The position numbers were made by a program, and so were the translations under genes. A stretch of DNA of 64,000 nt, taken from positions 33,156,106 to 33,220,105 of the forward strand of contig OY759263.1 of NCBI GenBank assembly GCA_963662155.1. Reading direction: 5' to 3'. The notes under the pieces were generated by a model. The model made no database searches. It was not told the DNA's origin and was given only the letters and a program-made list of their open reading frames with translations. Each line of letters starts with the position of its first letter. The first letter of the stretch is position 1. Source of the DNA: Lamellibrachia columna. Its lineage: Eukaryota; Annelida; Polychaeta; Sabellida; Siboglinidae. Positions 45,945-58,160 of the stretch are shown here, piece after piece.

Positions 45945-46740
45945 TGTCACCTTGTGCCGTCGAGTCGTGTCCGACCCCTGGCGACAGCCGCGGTAGCTCC
46001 TCTCCATTCCACTCGCTCTCTGGCGTCCCGTCTCATAATGTTAATAGAGGGGCCCTTTACGTCTTTGATAGTGTCTAGCCATTTTGTTCTTGGTCTCCCT
46101 CGCCTTATTTTCCCTCTCATTCCCCCAAGCATCACATCATTCTCCATTCCACGTTCTTTTCTCACCACATGTCCAAAATAGCTTAATGCCGCCTTTATCA
46201 CCCTTGATTCCAGTGTCCATTTTGGTTTGACGTTATCGAGCACCCATACGTTTGTTTTTCTCTCCATCCATGACACTCTCATCACTCGTCTCCAGCACCA
46301 CAGCTCAAATGCGTCACTTTTCTTCCTCTCGGTTTTTCTCATCGTCCAAGTCTCCGCTCCATACAATACAATTGGGAATACCAAGGCCTTCACCAGTTTC
46401 ACTTTAGTCTGAAGCGTAATCCCTCTGTCTTTCCATACTGTTGTTAGTCCTCCCATTGCGGCTTTGCCCATTGCAATTCTTCTGCGTATCTCTTTGTCGC
46501 ATAGTCCATCTTTGGTGATCAATGCTCCTAGAAATACAAATTTCGTTACCACCTCCACGCTTTTTCCGTCCACTGCCACCTCTCCAATATCTCCAGTAGT
46601 CATGACCTTCGTCTTTAAAACATAGGCCTGCTTTCTCGCTTGTTTTCCTTACTCTTTCCATGATTTCTGTCAGGTCCTCCTTTGTTCCTGCGTTTAGAGT
46701 TGTGTCGTCTGCGTATCTCAGATAATTATGATACAATATT
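45945..46740 (-). pseudogene. Second RTE/related non-LTR RT fragment
   Basis: On the minus strand LRYADDTTL (the RT catalytic box) starts near 46722. A one-base shift near 46610 leads to EVAVDGKSVEVVTKFVFLG, IRRRIAMGKAAMGGLTTVWK, FPIVLYGAETWTMRK, ELWCWRRVMRVSWMERK, YFGHVVRKE and GRPRTKWLDTI. The order and the Y-G-A-E-T-W and G-R-P-R-T-K-W-L-D motifs are those of the C-terminal half of RTE/Jockey-like ORF2. The N-terminal endonuclease and palm are missing. Confidence 0.82.
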
Positions 46741-47364
46741 TATTTAATTGATTTCAATGTAAAGCGCCTCTTATTGTGTGTGTGGTGGTCACATGTCTTT
46801 TTAGTGAATATAGGTTACTCTACATTTAAGTTACTTTATATAAGTGTAATTTTATAGAAATTTATGTTGCATAACGCTCAATAATTATTTGTATAATAAT
46901 TTTACACTTGAGTGGATTTGTGCTTTTAATTTTTTTATTTAAATTGTGCACGATCCAACTGTGAAGTTGCCAACAATAACCTGATTAAATTCATGTTTAC
47001 TGATGTTGTTACAATTGAAACAAGACATGTGCCTGACGAATTGTTTCGATTTGTTTGACAATACAAGATGATTTGTATGACAACAAGAAGCTAATGTTGA
47101 ATGTATTGTTAAAAAATCTAATCTAAAATGTTACGTAAACGTTATCGCGGTTGACTATTGTTATGGGCATTACTGTACTTGTAGGTTGTTATTTTTTTAA
47201 TGAGGAGGAGGAGAACATTTTCTCAAAATGGTTCCTATTACATTACGCTTTGGAAATATGAACATGGCCCGTGGATACTATGGGCACGAGTGATCATATT
47301 ACACAAGATGGTCTTAGACACAAACCAGAGTCATAGCCTAACCCAATACAAAAGTCATTACTGA
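46741..47364. other. AT-rich intergenic, no recognised feature
   Basis: No motif seen. Confidence 0.35.
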
Positions 47365-47600
47365 AAATGGGTACTCGCACGCATGCACGCACACATGCAC
47401 GTGCACACTCACTTACACACCCACGGCCACAAACAACACACACGAATTATTACTCAACATTGGCATACACACACACTCACACAAACAAACATACACACAC
47501 AGACGCACACGCGCACGCGCACGCGCACGCGCACGCGCACGCGCACGCGCACAGGCACAGGCACACGCATACACACACACGCACAAACGGGCAATCGCTT
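47365..47600 (+). repeat. AC/ACGC-rich compound microsatellite
   Basis: ACGCACGC, (AC)n and a pure (GCGCAC)n-type block at about 47505-47555. Frames through it are spurious. Confidence 0.92.
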
Positions 47601-47720
47601 AGGTACAGTAAACATTGGTTTAACGGGCGTTAGCTTAGGTGCACTAACTGTTGGTTCTACGGTCGATAGCAGGCGCAGTGAACACATTTAGTAGCAATGT
47701 TACTGACAACATTCATGGCG
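47601..47720 (-). repeat. Relative of the 39-bp minisatellite of 32.0 kb (inverted)
   Basis: GTACAGTAAACATTGGTT, GATAGC and GCACTAACTGTTGGTTCTAC are reverse-complement forms of the 32005-32155 unit. They are followed by TGACAACATTC and ACTATGCTCCGCCC as at 32.49-32.52 kb. Confidence 0.65.
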
Positions 47721-47724
47721 GACT

Positions 47725-48225
47725 ATGCTCCGCCCAGCAGGCTGTCCATTCACAGGCCAACACGCTCACTATAGTATACGATCCGAATCTACCATCTCAT
47801 TGACTGTGCCTAGAACTAGAACAGCTACATACGGTGACCGCACGTTCGCCAAAGCAGCGGCTACTCTTTGGAACTATTTGCCCGCTAACATTAGAAACTC
47901 TAACAGCTGCGCCAGTTTTGAACGGCAATTAAAGACCTTCCTTTTCCTAGAGGAATACACAAGATAGAATTATATGTTTACCGGTTTTAATCTTATTCAA
48001 TAGTTATTATTATTATTTTGTCATATTTAATTCATTGTATACCTTAATTTATTATTTAACTATTTTAATCCCATTTCATACTTACATAATTATATTGTTC
48101 TTAATGTTATTTATCATTTAAATTATTTTATTCCATATATGCGTTTTAGTTGTAATGCCCTCAATCACTTGATTGAGATGTCAACGGCGACGGTAGACAC
48201 GGTTCCAAAATCACTGCTATAAAAT
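47725..48225 (+). pseudogene. LINE ORF2 C-terminal tail and 3' UTR
   Basis: TVPRTRTATYGDRTFAKAA, TLWNYLPANIRNSNSC and FERQLKTFLF are the standard last residues of CR1/L2-like ORF2 proteins (V-P-R-T-x-T-x-Y-G-D-R, L-W-N-x-L-P, F-K-x-x-L-K-T-x-L-F). An AT-rich 3' UTR follows. Confidence 0.78.
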
Positions 48226-48404
48226 AAAAACATTTCGTGATGACGCTACAATCTGTCGACTTTCAAGCATCATTGTGACGTCCAGTTAAAACTCAGAAAC
48301 ATGCAGGGTATACAGTTGCCTCTCTTTCGTGCTTTGTGTGAGTAGTTAACACGAAACTAAAATTCGCCACGTCAACCGACCCACATTATCGCTCAACAAC
48401 CACC

Positions 48405-49139
48405 ATGCCGCCGAGAAATGACGATTTGGAAACGGATATAACCGACATCAAATCATCACTGCAATTTCTGTGCAAGTCTGTAGATGAGCTGAAACACAGC
48501 AACTCGACCATCGAGAAGAAGATAAATGAACTGCTCAGAATGATAAACGATGAGAGAATCGAAATTCTAGAAAACCGTGTGAACGAATTGGAGCAGCATT
48601 CACGAAAACGTGACATTATAGTAAGTGGTTTGAACTTGCATAGCTATGCACATACAACAACCCGCTCGAGATCTCAGATTACACCCACTCAAACACATAC
48701 AACAACCCGCTCGAGATCTGCGAGGACACCCACTCAAACAAATGACGGAAATGACATCAATGAGTCCTCAACGATGAGGTAAAACTTTGTGAAATTTGCG
48801 AAAGAGAAGCTGAGCGTGTCCGTGGCTGAAATCGAAATCACAGCCACTCACGACCTCCCCAAACGCAAAGATGGCTCGACGCCTGTGATCGTCCAGTTCT
48901 TGTCAACTGACAAAAAGACGGAAATCATGCGAAAACGGGAAATGTTGAAAGGTAGTGCAGTCTTCCTGAATGACCATCTTACCCAGAAGAATAATGAACT
49001 GTTTGCGGAGACCCGACGGCTCAAAAAAGAACGGAAAATAGTAGGCACATGGACGATGAACGGCAACATCTTTGTAAAAAAGACGAAGCAGACCAATAGA
49101 GTGATGATCAAATGTAAAAACGATTTGGACAAACTCTGA
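48405..49139 (+). pseudogene. LINE ORF1 protein, one in-frame stop
   Basis: 244 codons in a single frame with one TAA at 48780-48782. Residues 1-75 form a charged helix with heptad-like spacing (DIKSSLQFLCKSVDEL, EILENRVNELEQHSRKR), typical of LINE ORF1 coiled coils. The C-terminal half (VIVQFLSTDKKTEIMRKR, VFLNDHLTQKNNELF, GTWTMNGNIFVKK) is the conserved nucleic-acid-binding C-terminal domain. An exact-length in-frame 45-bp tandem duplication lies at 48651-48740. Its role would be RNA binding and RNP formation. Confidence 0.75.
48651..48740 (+). repeat. 45-bp in-frame tandem duplication within ORF1
   Basis: Two units begin CATACAACAACCCGCTCGAG; they differ at about six positions in the middle. 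They add 15 codons rich in Thr, Arg and Ser. Confidence 0.92.
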
Positions 49140-49339
49140 GATTGCAGTATTTGGACAGAGAGTTTACTTATTGTCCATGAAGATCATGTGTGTTGTGAAC
49201 ATAGTTATATGGACTCTTGTATGTTACTATCTAGTGTCTGGTAGTGCAAATCCTGCAAATGTTTTCTATGTTCATATACGCTGTATTATCACATTTAATT
49301 TATGATGGCTAATATTATGATGGCTAATACTAAAAGATC

Positions 49340-49575
49340 AAATTAGACGCATGTCTAATATGTAACCAAACGTTAAACAGTTATGCCATAAAATGTGATC
49401 TATGTGAACCAGTTTATCATAAACGATGTGCAAAAATAACACAAGAACAATTCAGATTAATCCGTTGCAAAAATGTAAATTATCAATGTACATCATGTTG
49501 TGAAGTTTTTCCATTTCAAAATATTAGTGATGATGAATGTGTGTTTAAGAATTCTTCTGTTGAAGATTATTAAGA
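49340..49575 (+). pseudogene. PHD-like zinc-finger segment of LINE ORF2
   Basis: ACLICNQTLN, IKCDLCEPVYHKRCAKI and YQCTSCCEVF give C-x2-C, C-x2-C, H-x2-C and C-x2-C spacing of a PHD-type finger. Then comes acidic SDDECVFKNSSVEDY and a TAA. PHD fingers are known at the N-terminus of ORF2 or in ORF1 of some CR1-group LINEs. Confidence 0.65.
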
Positions 49576-49914
49576 CCTTTATAAATTAATAGATAACTGC
49601 TCACAATTTAATTTCAATTCCTTCAAATACTCGGATTATAATCCCCATGATTTAAAAAAATTATATAGATCCAGAAAACAATTTCTACAATAACCTATCG
49701 TCAAAATGTCAGTATTACACCAACCTACAATTCACTGAGAAAATCGGTAAAGTTAATGGATTATCACTACGTAAAATTTGACAAAATCGCTATTTCTGAA
49801 ATACATAACTCCTGAAATTTCTGAAATACATAATACATAACTCCATGGTCAAACCTAGATACCTTTTGTGAAAACACAGAACATATTTTAAGTAATGCTA
49901 AAACTATTAAAACG

Positions 49915-51076
49915 ATATTTAACATAGATTTGCTGAAACATGAGACTCATAGTAATACTAAAATATTTCTAGACATAATGTATAGTTTGGGTCTTTACCC
50001 ATTAATTGACAAGCCTACTAGGATCACAGATAGCTCAACTACATTAATAGACAATATATTCACCAATGAATTACGCTACAATCTAACTTGTGGCATCTTG
50101 TTCAATGACATTACTGACCACTTACCGATTTTTGCACTTTGCGAGTATAACATAAGCAGATGTAATGTAAATGAATTTCAGTATATCAGAAAGATAAACG
50201 AGGATGCATTGGCGCTTCATTTTCCGATGAAAACTGAGTCAGCAATCTTGGGAAAATGTTCTTGATACAAATGATGTTAATCAAGCTTATGACTCTTTTC
50301 TCCACATATTCATAGATATATTTAACAAACATTGTCTAGTGAAAAGAGTTTCCAGGAAAAGTTATATTAATAAAAAGCCCTGGTTCAAAAAAGGTTTAAA
50401 ATGTGCTTGTAAAAATAAATTATGTAAAGCATTTATTATATCGAGATCTGCTGCAGCAGAACAAAAATACAAAACTTACAAAAATAAATTCACATCGATA
50501 TTAAGAATTGCTGAGAAAAACTACTATGGCACATTGTTAGAAAAGCAGAAAACAAATGTTAAAGAAACCTGGAAAATATTAAATAATGCAATTAACAAAA
50601 GCTACAATAAGCCAACATACCCCAAATGCTTTATAAAAAACAACAAGCTAATCTCAAACAAAAAGAATATTGCCAATGGATTTAATAATTTCTTTACTAA
50701 TGTTGGCCCCAACTTAGCAAAAAATATTTCCTTACCTGAAAATGATGCAACTCTTTATGATTACTTAGAAAGGAAAGAAGAACATACTATGTTTCTAAGT
50801 TATGTTGATGACCTAGAACTTATAAGAACTGTACAACATTGTAAAAGTAAAAGATCAACTGATTACAGTGATATTATTATGAATTTAATAAAGAAAGTAA
50901 TTACTAAAATAATTAAGCCATTTAGCCACATATATAATGTATCCCTTCAAACAAGTGTATTTCCAAGCAAGATGAAAATTGCCAAAGTTGTTCCACTATT
51001 TAAGTCAGGTGAAAAGAATGTGTTTACAAATTACAGGCCAATATCATTATTACCACAATTCTCAACAATTCTTTAG
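49915..51076 (+). pseudogene. LINE endonuclease C-terminus and RT N-terminal region
   Basis: LLKHETHSNTKIFLDIMYS, GLYPLIDKPTRIT, STTLIDNIFTN and DITDHLPIFAL are the end of an APE-type endonuclease (the TDHLP motif carries the catalytic Asp/His). After a frameshift near 50250: KPWFKKGLKCACKNK, YGTLLEKQKTNVKETWK, GFNNFFTNVGPNLAKNI, KIAKVVPLFKSGEK and FTNYRPISLLPQFS, RT motifs 1-2. It ends at a TAG at 51074. Confidence 0.8.
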
Positions 51077-51119
51077 AAACTATATAATGATAAGATGGGC
51101 TTATTCCTAAATAAATACG

Positions 51120-51700
51120 ATATACTATATTTATTCTCTAGAAAACAACAACTATGCTACTGGAGTGTTTATTGACCTAAAGAAAGCCTTTGACACTGTT
51201 GATCATGATATAATGTGTAAAAAAACTACATTTCTATGGTGTGTGTGGTGTCTCACATAAATGGATACAGAGTTACTTAGAAAATAGAAAACAATTTGTC
51301 AATTTTAATATTTGTGAATCAGAAATACTAAATGTATCGTGTGTTGTTCCACAGGTTCCATTTTGGGACCAAAGTTATTTATCATGTACATTAATGACAT
51401 TTGTATAGTTTCAAAGGTGCTTAATTTTATTTTATTTGCCGATGATACAAACATACTATGTTGTGATAGGGACTTAAATGAACTTGTTGGGATGATAAAT
51501 AATGGACTTGAGCAACTCCAGGTGTGGTTTTCTGTTAATCGATTATCTCTTAATGTAACAAAAACTAATTACATGATTTTTGGAAATCGCAAGTTGACTG
51601 CTGATATTTCTGTAAAAATGGGGTTCAGATCACAATCTGACAGATTGTGATCTCGACTCGACTTTGCAACATATGTGAAGAGGCTTTTCCACAAATGTTC
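51120..51700 (+). pseudogene. LINE RT catalytic region, broken
   Basis: TGVFIDLKKAFDTVDHDI, then stops and shifts, SILGPKLFIMYINDI, FILFADDTNIL (catalytic FADD intact) and LSLNVTKTNYMIFGN. At least four disruptions. Confidence 0.8.
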
Positions 51701-51722
51701 ATCAGAACTATAAACATATCAT

Positions 51723-51863
51723 GCCCGTCCTCAAGGGGATTCGGGGTTCGAACCCCCGTTTTGGGGAGAATTTCTTTTAAATGTATTTTTTTTAAATCAT
51801 CCTAAAAATCCCCGGCTAACTGTGTACGCCCGAATCACCATTTTCAAGACCACGAGGACGGGC
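51723..51863 (+). mobile_element. Small TIR element M, copy 3 (stand-alone)
   Basis: It starts GCCCGTCCTCAAGGGGATTC and ends ACGAGGACGGGC, about 141 bp. Near the left end GGGGTTCGAACCCC is a perfect palindrome that also matches a pol III B box. The interior ATCCCCGGCTAACTGTG-like phrase and GTACGCCCGAATCACC match copy 1. It lies 28 bp before the left edge of the second duplication arm. Confidence 0.75.
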
Positions 51864-51965
51864 TTGTATACATACATTCATAGGTTGTACCGTTTTCTTG
51901 GTGACGAACGTACGCAACTTCTCTGTTTCAGTCAAGCGTGACGAACCGAGCACCGCTCAGAGTAA

Positions 51966-53276
51966 ATGGAATTGCCGGCCAAGATGCATCTATCGGCGTT
52001 TTATAAGTACAAGTTTAGAATGGGTACGTGCCGATGTATCTGGGTTTTACTTAGCGTTATCGGCATATTCATATTCGCATCCACAACAAATGTGTTTCCG
52101 CATTCGTCGCCTGCCTATCGCCACGGATACGGCCGGGGACATGTCATGGCAATCAGAAAACAACGTTTTCCCACCAACGACAAGAAATACACAACACAAT
52201 CCGACGGTAGAGCGGTGTTGACGACAGGGTGTTCATACAGTTCCAGGCTGTGCAGCGATAGCGCCGTAAGAAACTGTCTTGTCGCACGCGACCATTTCCC
52301 CGAAGAGCAACATTGGAATAACAACAACGCCTCGTTTCCAGGCAGTCGCTTTGTGCCTCGTTTCTGTCAGTTCAAATATGACGTCATTCCACCGCAACTG
52401 CTCCAACGTTGTCTGCAGCAAAAACAAATCAAACGGATTGTGGTGATCGGCGATTCGCACGGCAATAGGTATTTCGAGGCATTGAAGGAAATGTTGAAAT
52501 CAATAACTCGTTGCATACTACTAAGTAAGGACCTTTCGGAAAATTATTTTTCCAAGCGAAAGCGTCGTGCAACGAAATTTCCTAAGCACAATTCTCATAA
52601 GCGATATAATTTTTTGTTTGAATGCATCTTCGTTAACTCTTCAGACAAAACCGGGAATGATAACGGTGACTCTCTTCCACGAAGCGTTTTAATTGAACTC
52701 ATTAGCATAATTTCATTCACCGATAGAAAGTTACCGAGCACGAACTCGCGCTGTTCGCCGGCATCCGTCAATGGAACCGGTCGGTGTAACAAAGTGAAAC
52801 CTCGAAAGTTATTTCCTACACTATTTGGCGACTATCTCGCCAGAGAAAACAATTACCCGGATGTAATATTGTTATTTTCTAACAGCCACGATAAAGGTAT
52901 GCGTAAAACGCTAAATAAAACCCGGGCGGACATAACGTCTTTGCGAGATATCATCAGCCGATATGTGCCACGGACTACTGCCTTCTACTGGTTCAGTCTC
53001 CTTAGTGAGAACGACTTAAAGAAGAAGCCGGATTGGCAGGACATAATCTACGAGGGAAAATATACTGCCAACGAGATGATAGTTAGAACAAATCGTGCAA
53101 TGTACGACGTTTTACGAGACGACATTCGGAGTGACCGAATACGTACGTTCTTTGACCTCTATGCTATGACCATACCGTTGCCTGCCTGGTCACTAGATGG
53201 CATACACTTAAAACATGACTGGTACAGATACCTTATGTCGTATTGGTTTCAAACGGCATGTTTCAAATTCATGTGA
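51966..53276 (+). CDS. Type II membrane SGNH/GDSL-fold protein, copy 2
   Basis: 436 codons, same structure as the gene at 75-1385: signal anchor at about 23-40, GDSHGNR block and late DGIH. It differs at eight bases, seven of which change an amino acid (L to F at residue 12, G to E just after the GDSHGNRYF block, Q to H, L to I, K to N, F to S, N to D). All putative catalytic residues are kept in both, so both could be functional. The substitutions cluster partly in the variable middle (around residues 200-225). Confidence 0.8.
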   Translation: MELPAKMHLSAFYKYKFRMGTCRCIWVLLSVIGIFIFASTTNVFPHSSPAYRHGYGRGHVMAIRKQRFPTNDKKYTTQSDGRAVLTTGCSYSSRLCSDSAVRNCLVARDHFPEEQHWNNNNASFPGSRFVPRFCQFKYDVIPPQLLQRCLQQKQIKRIVVIGDSHGNRYFEALKEMLKSITRCILLSKDLSENYFSKRKRRATKFPKHNSHKRYNFLFECIFVNSSDKTGNDNGDSLPRSVLIELISIISFTDRKLPSTNSRCSPASVNGTGRCNKVKPRKLFPTLFGDYLARENNYPDVILLFSNSHDKGMRKTLNKTRADITSLRDIISRYVPRTTAFYWFSLLSENDLKKKPDWQDIIYEGKYTANEMIVRTNRAMYDVLRDDIRSDRIRTFFDLYAMTIPLPAWSLDGIHLKHDWYRYLMSYWFQTACFKFM

Positions 53277-54198
53277 TTGAGTTCAATGTTTACCCATGGT
53301 ACTAAGGCTGTGTATTGTCTCGTAACAAAGCTAATTAACACTTCCCAGACTGCAAGGTAATGTGTGGATTTAAGTGGGAACCTTTGGGCGGTGATAGCTG
53401 ACGGCAGTTCTTTTGCATAAAGGTGATTGTTTTATTTCTGTATACTTTTAGGATTGTTTCCATACTTTTAGGATGTTTTCTTAAAAAAATAATGTTCACG
53501 TTTCACTTTTATTTCCGACGTTTCACATGGGATAGCATTATTCACTGATAGGAAACTGTCTCATGAACGACAGAGCGTCACTCTCCTGTTTGTTTGCTCA
53601 GAATGAGATTGTGCATAGTGGTTTTTACGCTTGCAGTGTGTATTGATAGATTGACCACCTTCGCAAATTGTACAGTTATGACAATTTGTCTTATATTAAT
53701 ATTATATAAGTAATAGCAATATATTAGTTAAACACTAATAAACTAATGTCATACTTATTGCCATTTTTAGCATATTGTTTACAGAAACCTGAATCGTGGT
53801 CTACGTAAGACACACCACACAGCACGCAGTTACAATGCATAATATAATTGCTGAACTTGATTTCAAAACTGAGCAGAAATTGCTGAACTGCATCGCGTGG
53901 AAGCACACACAGCAGTTGAAATGGAAAGCCCATTCTCTTCCCACGAGGGTTCGTGCTCGCGCCAAAAAGCCACTACCGACCGATGACCGGGCTAATCCCA
54001 CCTGGGTGACGGTCCTGGTCACAGCTAGCCCGCTTCAGCGACACCTAGCGATCACTGGTCGAGTAACCGGGCTTGCACGTCTAATACGAGAGGTAGCGCC
54101 ACCAATTCCAGCCTGCTTCCACCGGCGAGCCTCGCACCTCGTGCTGAGCATCCACTACTCCACTCACAAAAAGTTATTTCGTCGTTTGGGATTTTTTT

Positions 54199-54201
<3 letters not shown>
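53277..54201. other. Intergenic, equivalent to 1386-2310
   Basis: No gene. A handful of substitutions relative to copy 1. Confidence 0.5.

Positions 54202-54262
<61 letters not shown>
54202..54262. repeat. (AT)n microsatellite, about 60 bp
   Basis: Shorter allele of the tract at 2311-2453. Confidence 0.97.
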
Positions 54263-54265
<3 letters not shown>

Positions 54266-54295
54266 ACCTCCATGGTGCACGACTATGAGTTGGAA

Positions 54296-54654
54296 AACAT
54301 TGTCATCATCCCACTGACAGGCTGTTCGAGTTTTGTCAAAATTGGACATTTCTAACTCTTGTAATATGCCTGTATGTGCGATACCCCTCAATGTGTACCA
54401 ATATTGGCATGAATTACGACGCACACGTGTCTAATCGCCAAAAAAATCACAAATATCCTTCCGCCTATTAAAATCACCTAAAAGTCCACCGTTTCATTCT
54501 CAACAGCTTCCGCCAGCAAACCTGGTAATGTCCGTGCACAAATGCACTTATGTCAGATCATATGAAGTTTTAAAACGTCTTATATCCAAACTTACTATGC
54601 CCTACATTCGTAGGTAACACACCAGGACGTCTAACTGAGGCATGGCCCCAAATA
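54296..54654 (+). repeat. Dispersed repeat family R, member 1 (second arm)
   Basis: Copy of 2487-2845. Confidence 0.8.
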
Positions 54655-56292
54655 GGGAAGCTATTTTCTGAGAAAGTGTCCAATTTTACATCAAGTAGCA
54701 GCACAATATATATGAACACATATTATAGAACACTCCTGTTTGTCACGTCATTATTATTTGTTTGACAGCCAAATCAAAACAATGCCATGTTCAGAATATT
54801 TGCTGAAACCAGTTACATATTTTAATTACATATCCACTTTGACACTTGATAAATCATATATCATGTATAATAGATTTCCAGAGCATTGCGAACCAATGAA
54901 GCCTGCTTATTGTCTCTTTAGATATTGCAATGAATTTATTTTCAAATTAATATAATTGCTTCATTTTTAACCATACATGGTGTAATTTTGTCAAAAAAGT
55001 GACAATTTGTCACATTTAACAGGATTTTGAGTAATTTCCAATGTGTCAGAATTGTTAACTTTTATTGTTTATATGACTGCTGTCATGCTTCTAGTTGGTA
55101 AGATACAAGGCGTACTGCTTGATTTGGATACGCCACCATAAAGGGGTATCATATTACCAGATACCCGTTGCGGCCAGATTTGAAAATGCTGATATATGCA
55201 ATACTTCCAGTGGCAGTGACACAACCAACATACAACTATTCTGTCCAAATTTGTTACACAGTGTGGCCAATGTATTGAGCCACATAAAAATATCACCAAT
55301 GACTGTTCTAGTGCAAAATAGCTGCCTACTCCATCACAAACTGGTGTCATATCCCCTAATTTTGACCAAATTTCCATTTTGGCATCGGCTCTACACCAGG
55401 CTATTCGTGATTGTTACTGCTGTCTGCCTTTTCCAAGCAAACTGTTCACTTTCTCCTAGCAACTCGTGTCTATGGGAATGGTTTTATCTTATGTAAACCA
55501 CTTCAGGGTTATGATTGGCTAGGGATGGGGTTAGCTAGAGATGGGGTTAGCCAAGGATGGGGTTAGCTTGAGATGGGGTTAGCTACGGTTAGGGTTGCAT
55601 ACCTTCATTTCCTTGTGCCCAAGCACTTACAGAGAACTGCACACGACATGAAATGCGTATTAAGACGTTGAGATTAGGCATTTACGAAACGCAACGATTA
55701 TTTTCTATATAACAAGTGCTTATTTCAAGCTCTTTCGTGCAGTTTTAACACATGGAAAATAATAAAACTGTGTTCATGAACAATAAAATTTCTTATTAAA
55801 CATTAAATTGCGTAAATTATCAGCTGATGCACATCAAACGTTATAGCACAACATTAAAATGTACATTTATTTGAAAATTTTTATATATAGTAGGTCAGCT
55901 ACAGGACACCTCCTAAAGGAGACGGTTAAAACGTTTCAATAATAGCGGCGCTTAATAAGTAATGATCATGTTGAATATATTAAATAAAATATATATATAT
56001 AATAATATAATATTAACTAGCATGACACCGACAATTTTCTAAGTCAAACACACACAACATGGGGCAGGTTAGCGGCCGTTTTTTTTTTTTTTTTTTTTTT
56101 AATATGACCCCTCATTATATTATCAGAATTGCAAATTATAAAAATTCTATGCAATGTGTTATAACAAACGCATTATTTCATCCAAATTACCTGCAATATC
56201 CACAATTAGGCTAACAACAACGATTAAAACATAAGCATATAAAAATGTTATAACCGTGCTGTGACCACGACCGTGCTGTGCTGTGACCCACC
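54655..56292. other. Non-coding, equivalent to 2846-4483
   Basis: Includes the 16-bp minisatellite (about 55515-55594) and the T run (about 56079-56100). No gene recognised. Confidence 0.5.
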
Positions 56293-56764
56293 GTTTAATT
56301 GGGTTCAGCCTACAGTTACATTTCCCATTGGCGGCCATGTTAACGTTTTGCAAAATTATAAGAAAACGTGACCATCAAAAATTATAAAAGTTTTCACCAG
56401 CCGCTGTCATCATCCCACTGACATGCTGGTCGAGTTTTGTCAAAATTAGACATTTCTAACTCTTGTAATATACCTGTATGTGCGACACCCCTCAATGTTT
56501 ACCAATATTGGCATGAATTACGAAGCACACGTGTCTAATCGCAAAAAAAATCACAAATATCCTTCCGCCTATTAAAATCATCAAAAAGTCCACAATTTCA
56601 CTCTCAACAGCTTCCGCCAGCAAACCTGGTAATGTCCCTGCACAAATGCACTTATGTCAAATCGTATGAATTTTTGTAAAACGTTCTATATCCAAACTTA
56701 CTATGCCCTACATTCGTAGGGCATAAGTAACCAGGAAGTCTAACTGAGGCATGACCCCTGTAGT
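56293..56764 (+). repeat. Dispersed repeat family R, member 2 (second arm)
   Basis: Copy of 4484-4955. Confidence 0.75.
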
Positions 56765-57905
56765 AGACGAAATGTTGAGTTCGTGTGAGAATCCCGAGCC
56801 ATCTCCTTTGCTGAAAATAGTGTCTGTAATTTCGCTCAGAAAGGTAAGTTATTGTCTATTTTCATTGATTAAAGCAGTGTTTTATTAATTTCATGATTAA
56901 ACTTGATGAAATTTAGCTTCGAATAGTTGACTCAATGGTCTGAAGTCTTGAATGGCAGTTACATTTTGTTCTCTTTCCTTGTCTCAAATTCTACTTGCCC
57001 TTCAAAAAGGTTGTGTGGTGCATGAAGATTTGATAAATGTATATCTGCGCCAAATATATTTTATAAATTATTTTGTTTCTTTCTGTTGTTTGCTTTTTGT
57101 TTATAATGTTTATGGCTCATTAAAAATTATGCGCTTTCAAATGTTTCAGTTATTTTCATTATTATAAGAATTGATACGGATAGTGAATGTAACGACATAG
57201 TTCATAATTGTATTCTGGAATGTAAAACAACTGCTTTATGTACTAACACATATAATACTGTATTGAATGAATGCATTGAGCTGAATAGCATTGATGATGC
57301 GCTTGCCAACCAAGCTCTTTTTCATTGGATCCACCATCCCATATAAGTTACTAATGCTGTTGTGTTCTCCCTGGAAAATTTCGAGGCTAGAGAGACGCTC
57401 AAATCATCCTTTCTTCTGGACTGGCTTCTGCACTGTATGCTTGATCCATAGGTGCTGTACTGTGGTTCTACTAAACATTTTAGGGAATCAGCTTGCCATT
57501 TTGGAGAATAATCAGTTAACTTTGCAGTTAAGGGTATATGCTAATGTTTCGGTTTTAGCGGTCAGTTCGATTCCGACTGGTGTCGCACTTTGTGCAAAAA
57601 ATACATGGCATGGGCATATTGACCGAAACATTTGTTCTCCGCTTATAATTATTATTATATTTTGGCTTGGGAAAAACTATTTTTTCACAACAATTAACTA
57701 AAGCACTACCTTATTTCCAGGGCTGTGGAAATGATGTATCACCATTAATTACATTAGCAAATGTTTATTCTGGAAATAACATCCTATAAGGAGTCTGCTC
57801 CCTCAAAATAATTGCTTATTCAACTGTTAGTTCCAAGAGCAGTTTTGGAATATTTATGTAACTAAATGTGACATTGATTGTATATAACACATTAAATCAG
57901 TAGAA
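56765..57905. other. Non-coding, equivalent to 4956-6096
   Basis: Keeps the 24-codon open stretch ending at a GTAAGT donor (56772-56843). No gene called. Confidence 0.35.
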
Positions 57906-58160
57906 CTAACTGTCTGAGCACAGCATATACTGTCTGATATATACGGCGTATAAGCCTCGTTTTCGGTCGAACTGCTTAAATCTATCCTTAGCTGCCAGCG
58001 TAGTGGCCCCAATGCGAAAGGAGTGAGGAGAGATCTTTTCTGAGTGTAGCTTAGCAAATGCTGCAGCGCTACGCAACATGTTTGAAAAATATGTTCGATA
58101 TATTGGAAGTGTGTCGGCAAACCTAAATACGAGCCCACTATCGTGGCCTCGGAGTTTGAG
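57906..58160 (-). pseudogene. Tyrosine-recombinase C-terminal fragment (second arm)
   Basis: Same sequence as 6097-6351, with the HSFRIGA box and the C-terminal YIR. Confidence 0.65.

Larger units (their letters stand above)
48300..51700 (+). mobile_element. Non-LTR retrotransposon with ORF1, PHD-like finger and RT (3' truncated)
   Basis: A 5' UTR-like leader is followed by ORF1 (48405-49139), a Cys-rich segment, endonuclease remains and RT blocks, all plus strand. It ends in RT C-terminal sequence about 20 bp before the small TIR element M copy 3. The separate LINE tail at 47.7 kb could belong to another copy upstream. Confidence 0.8.
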
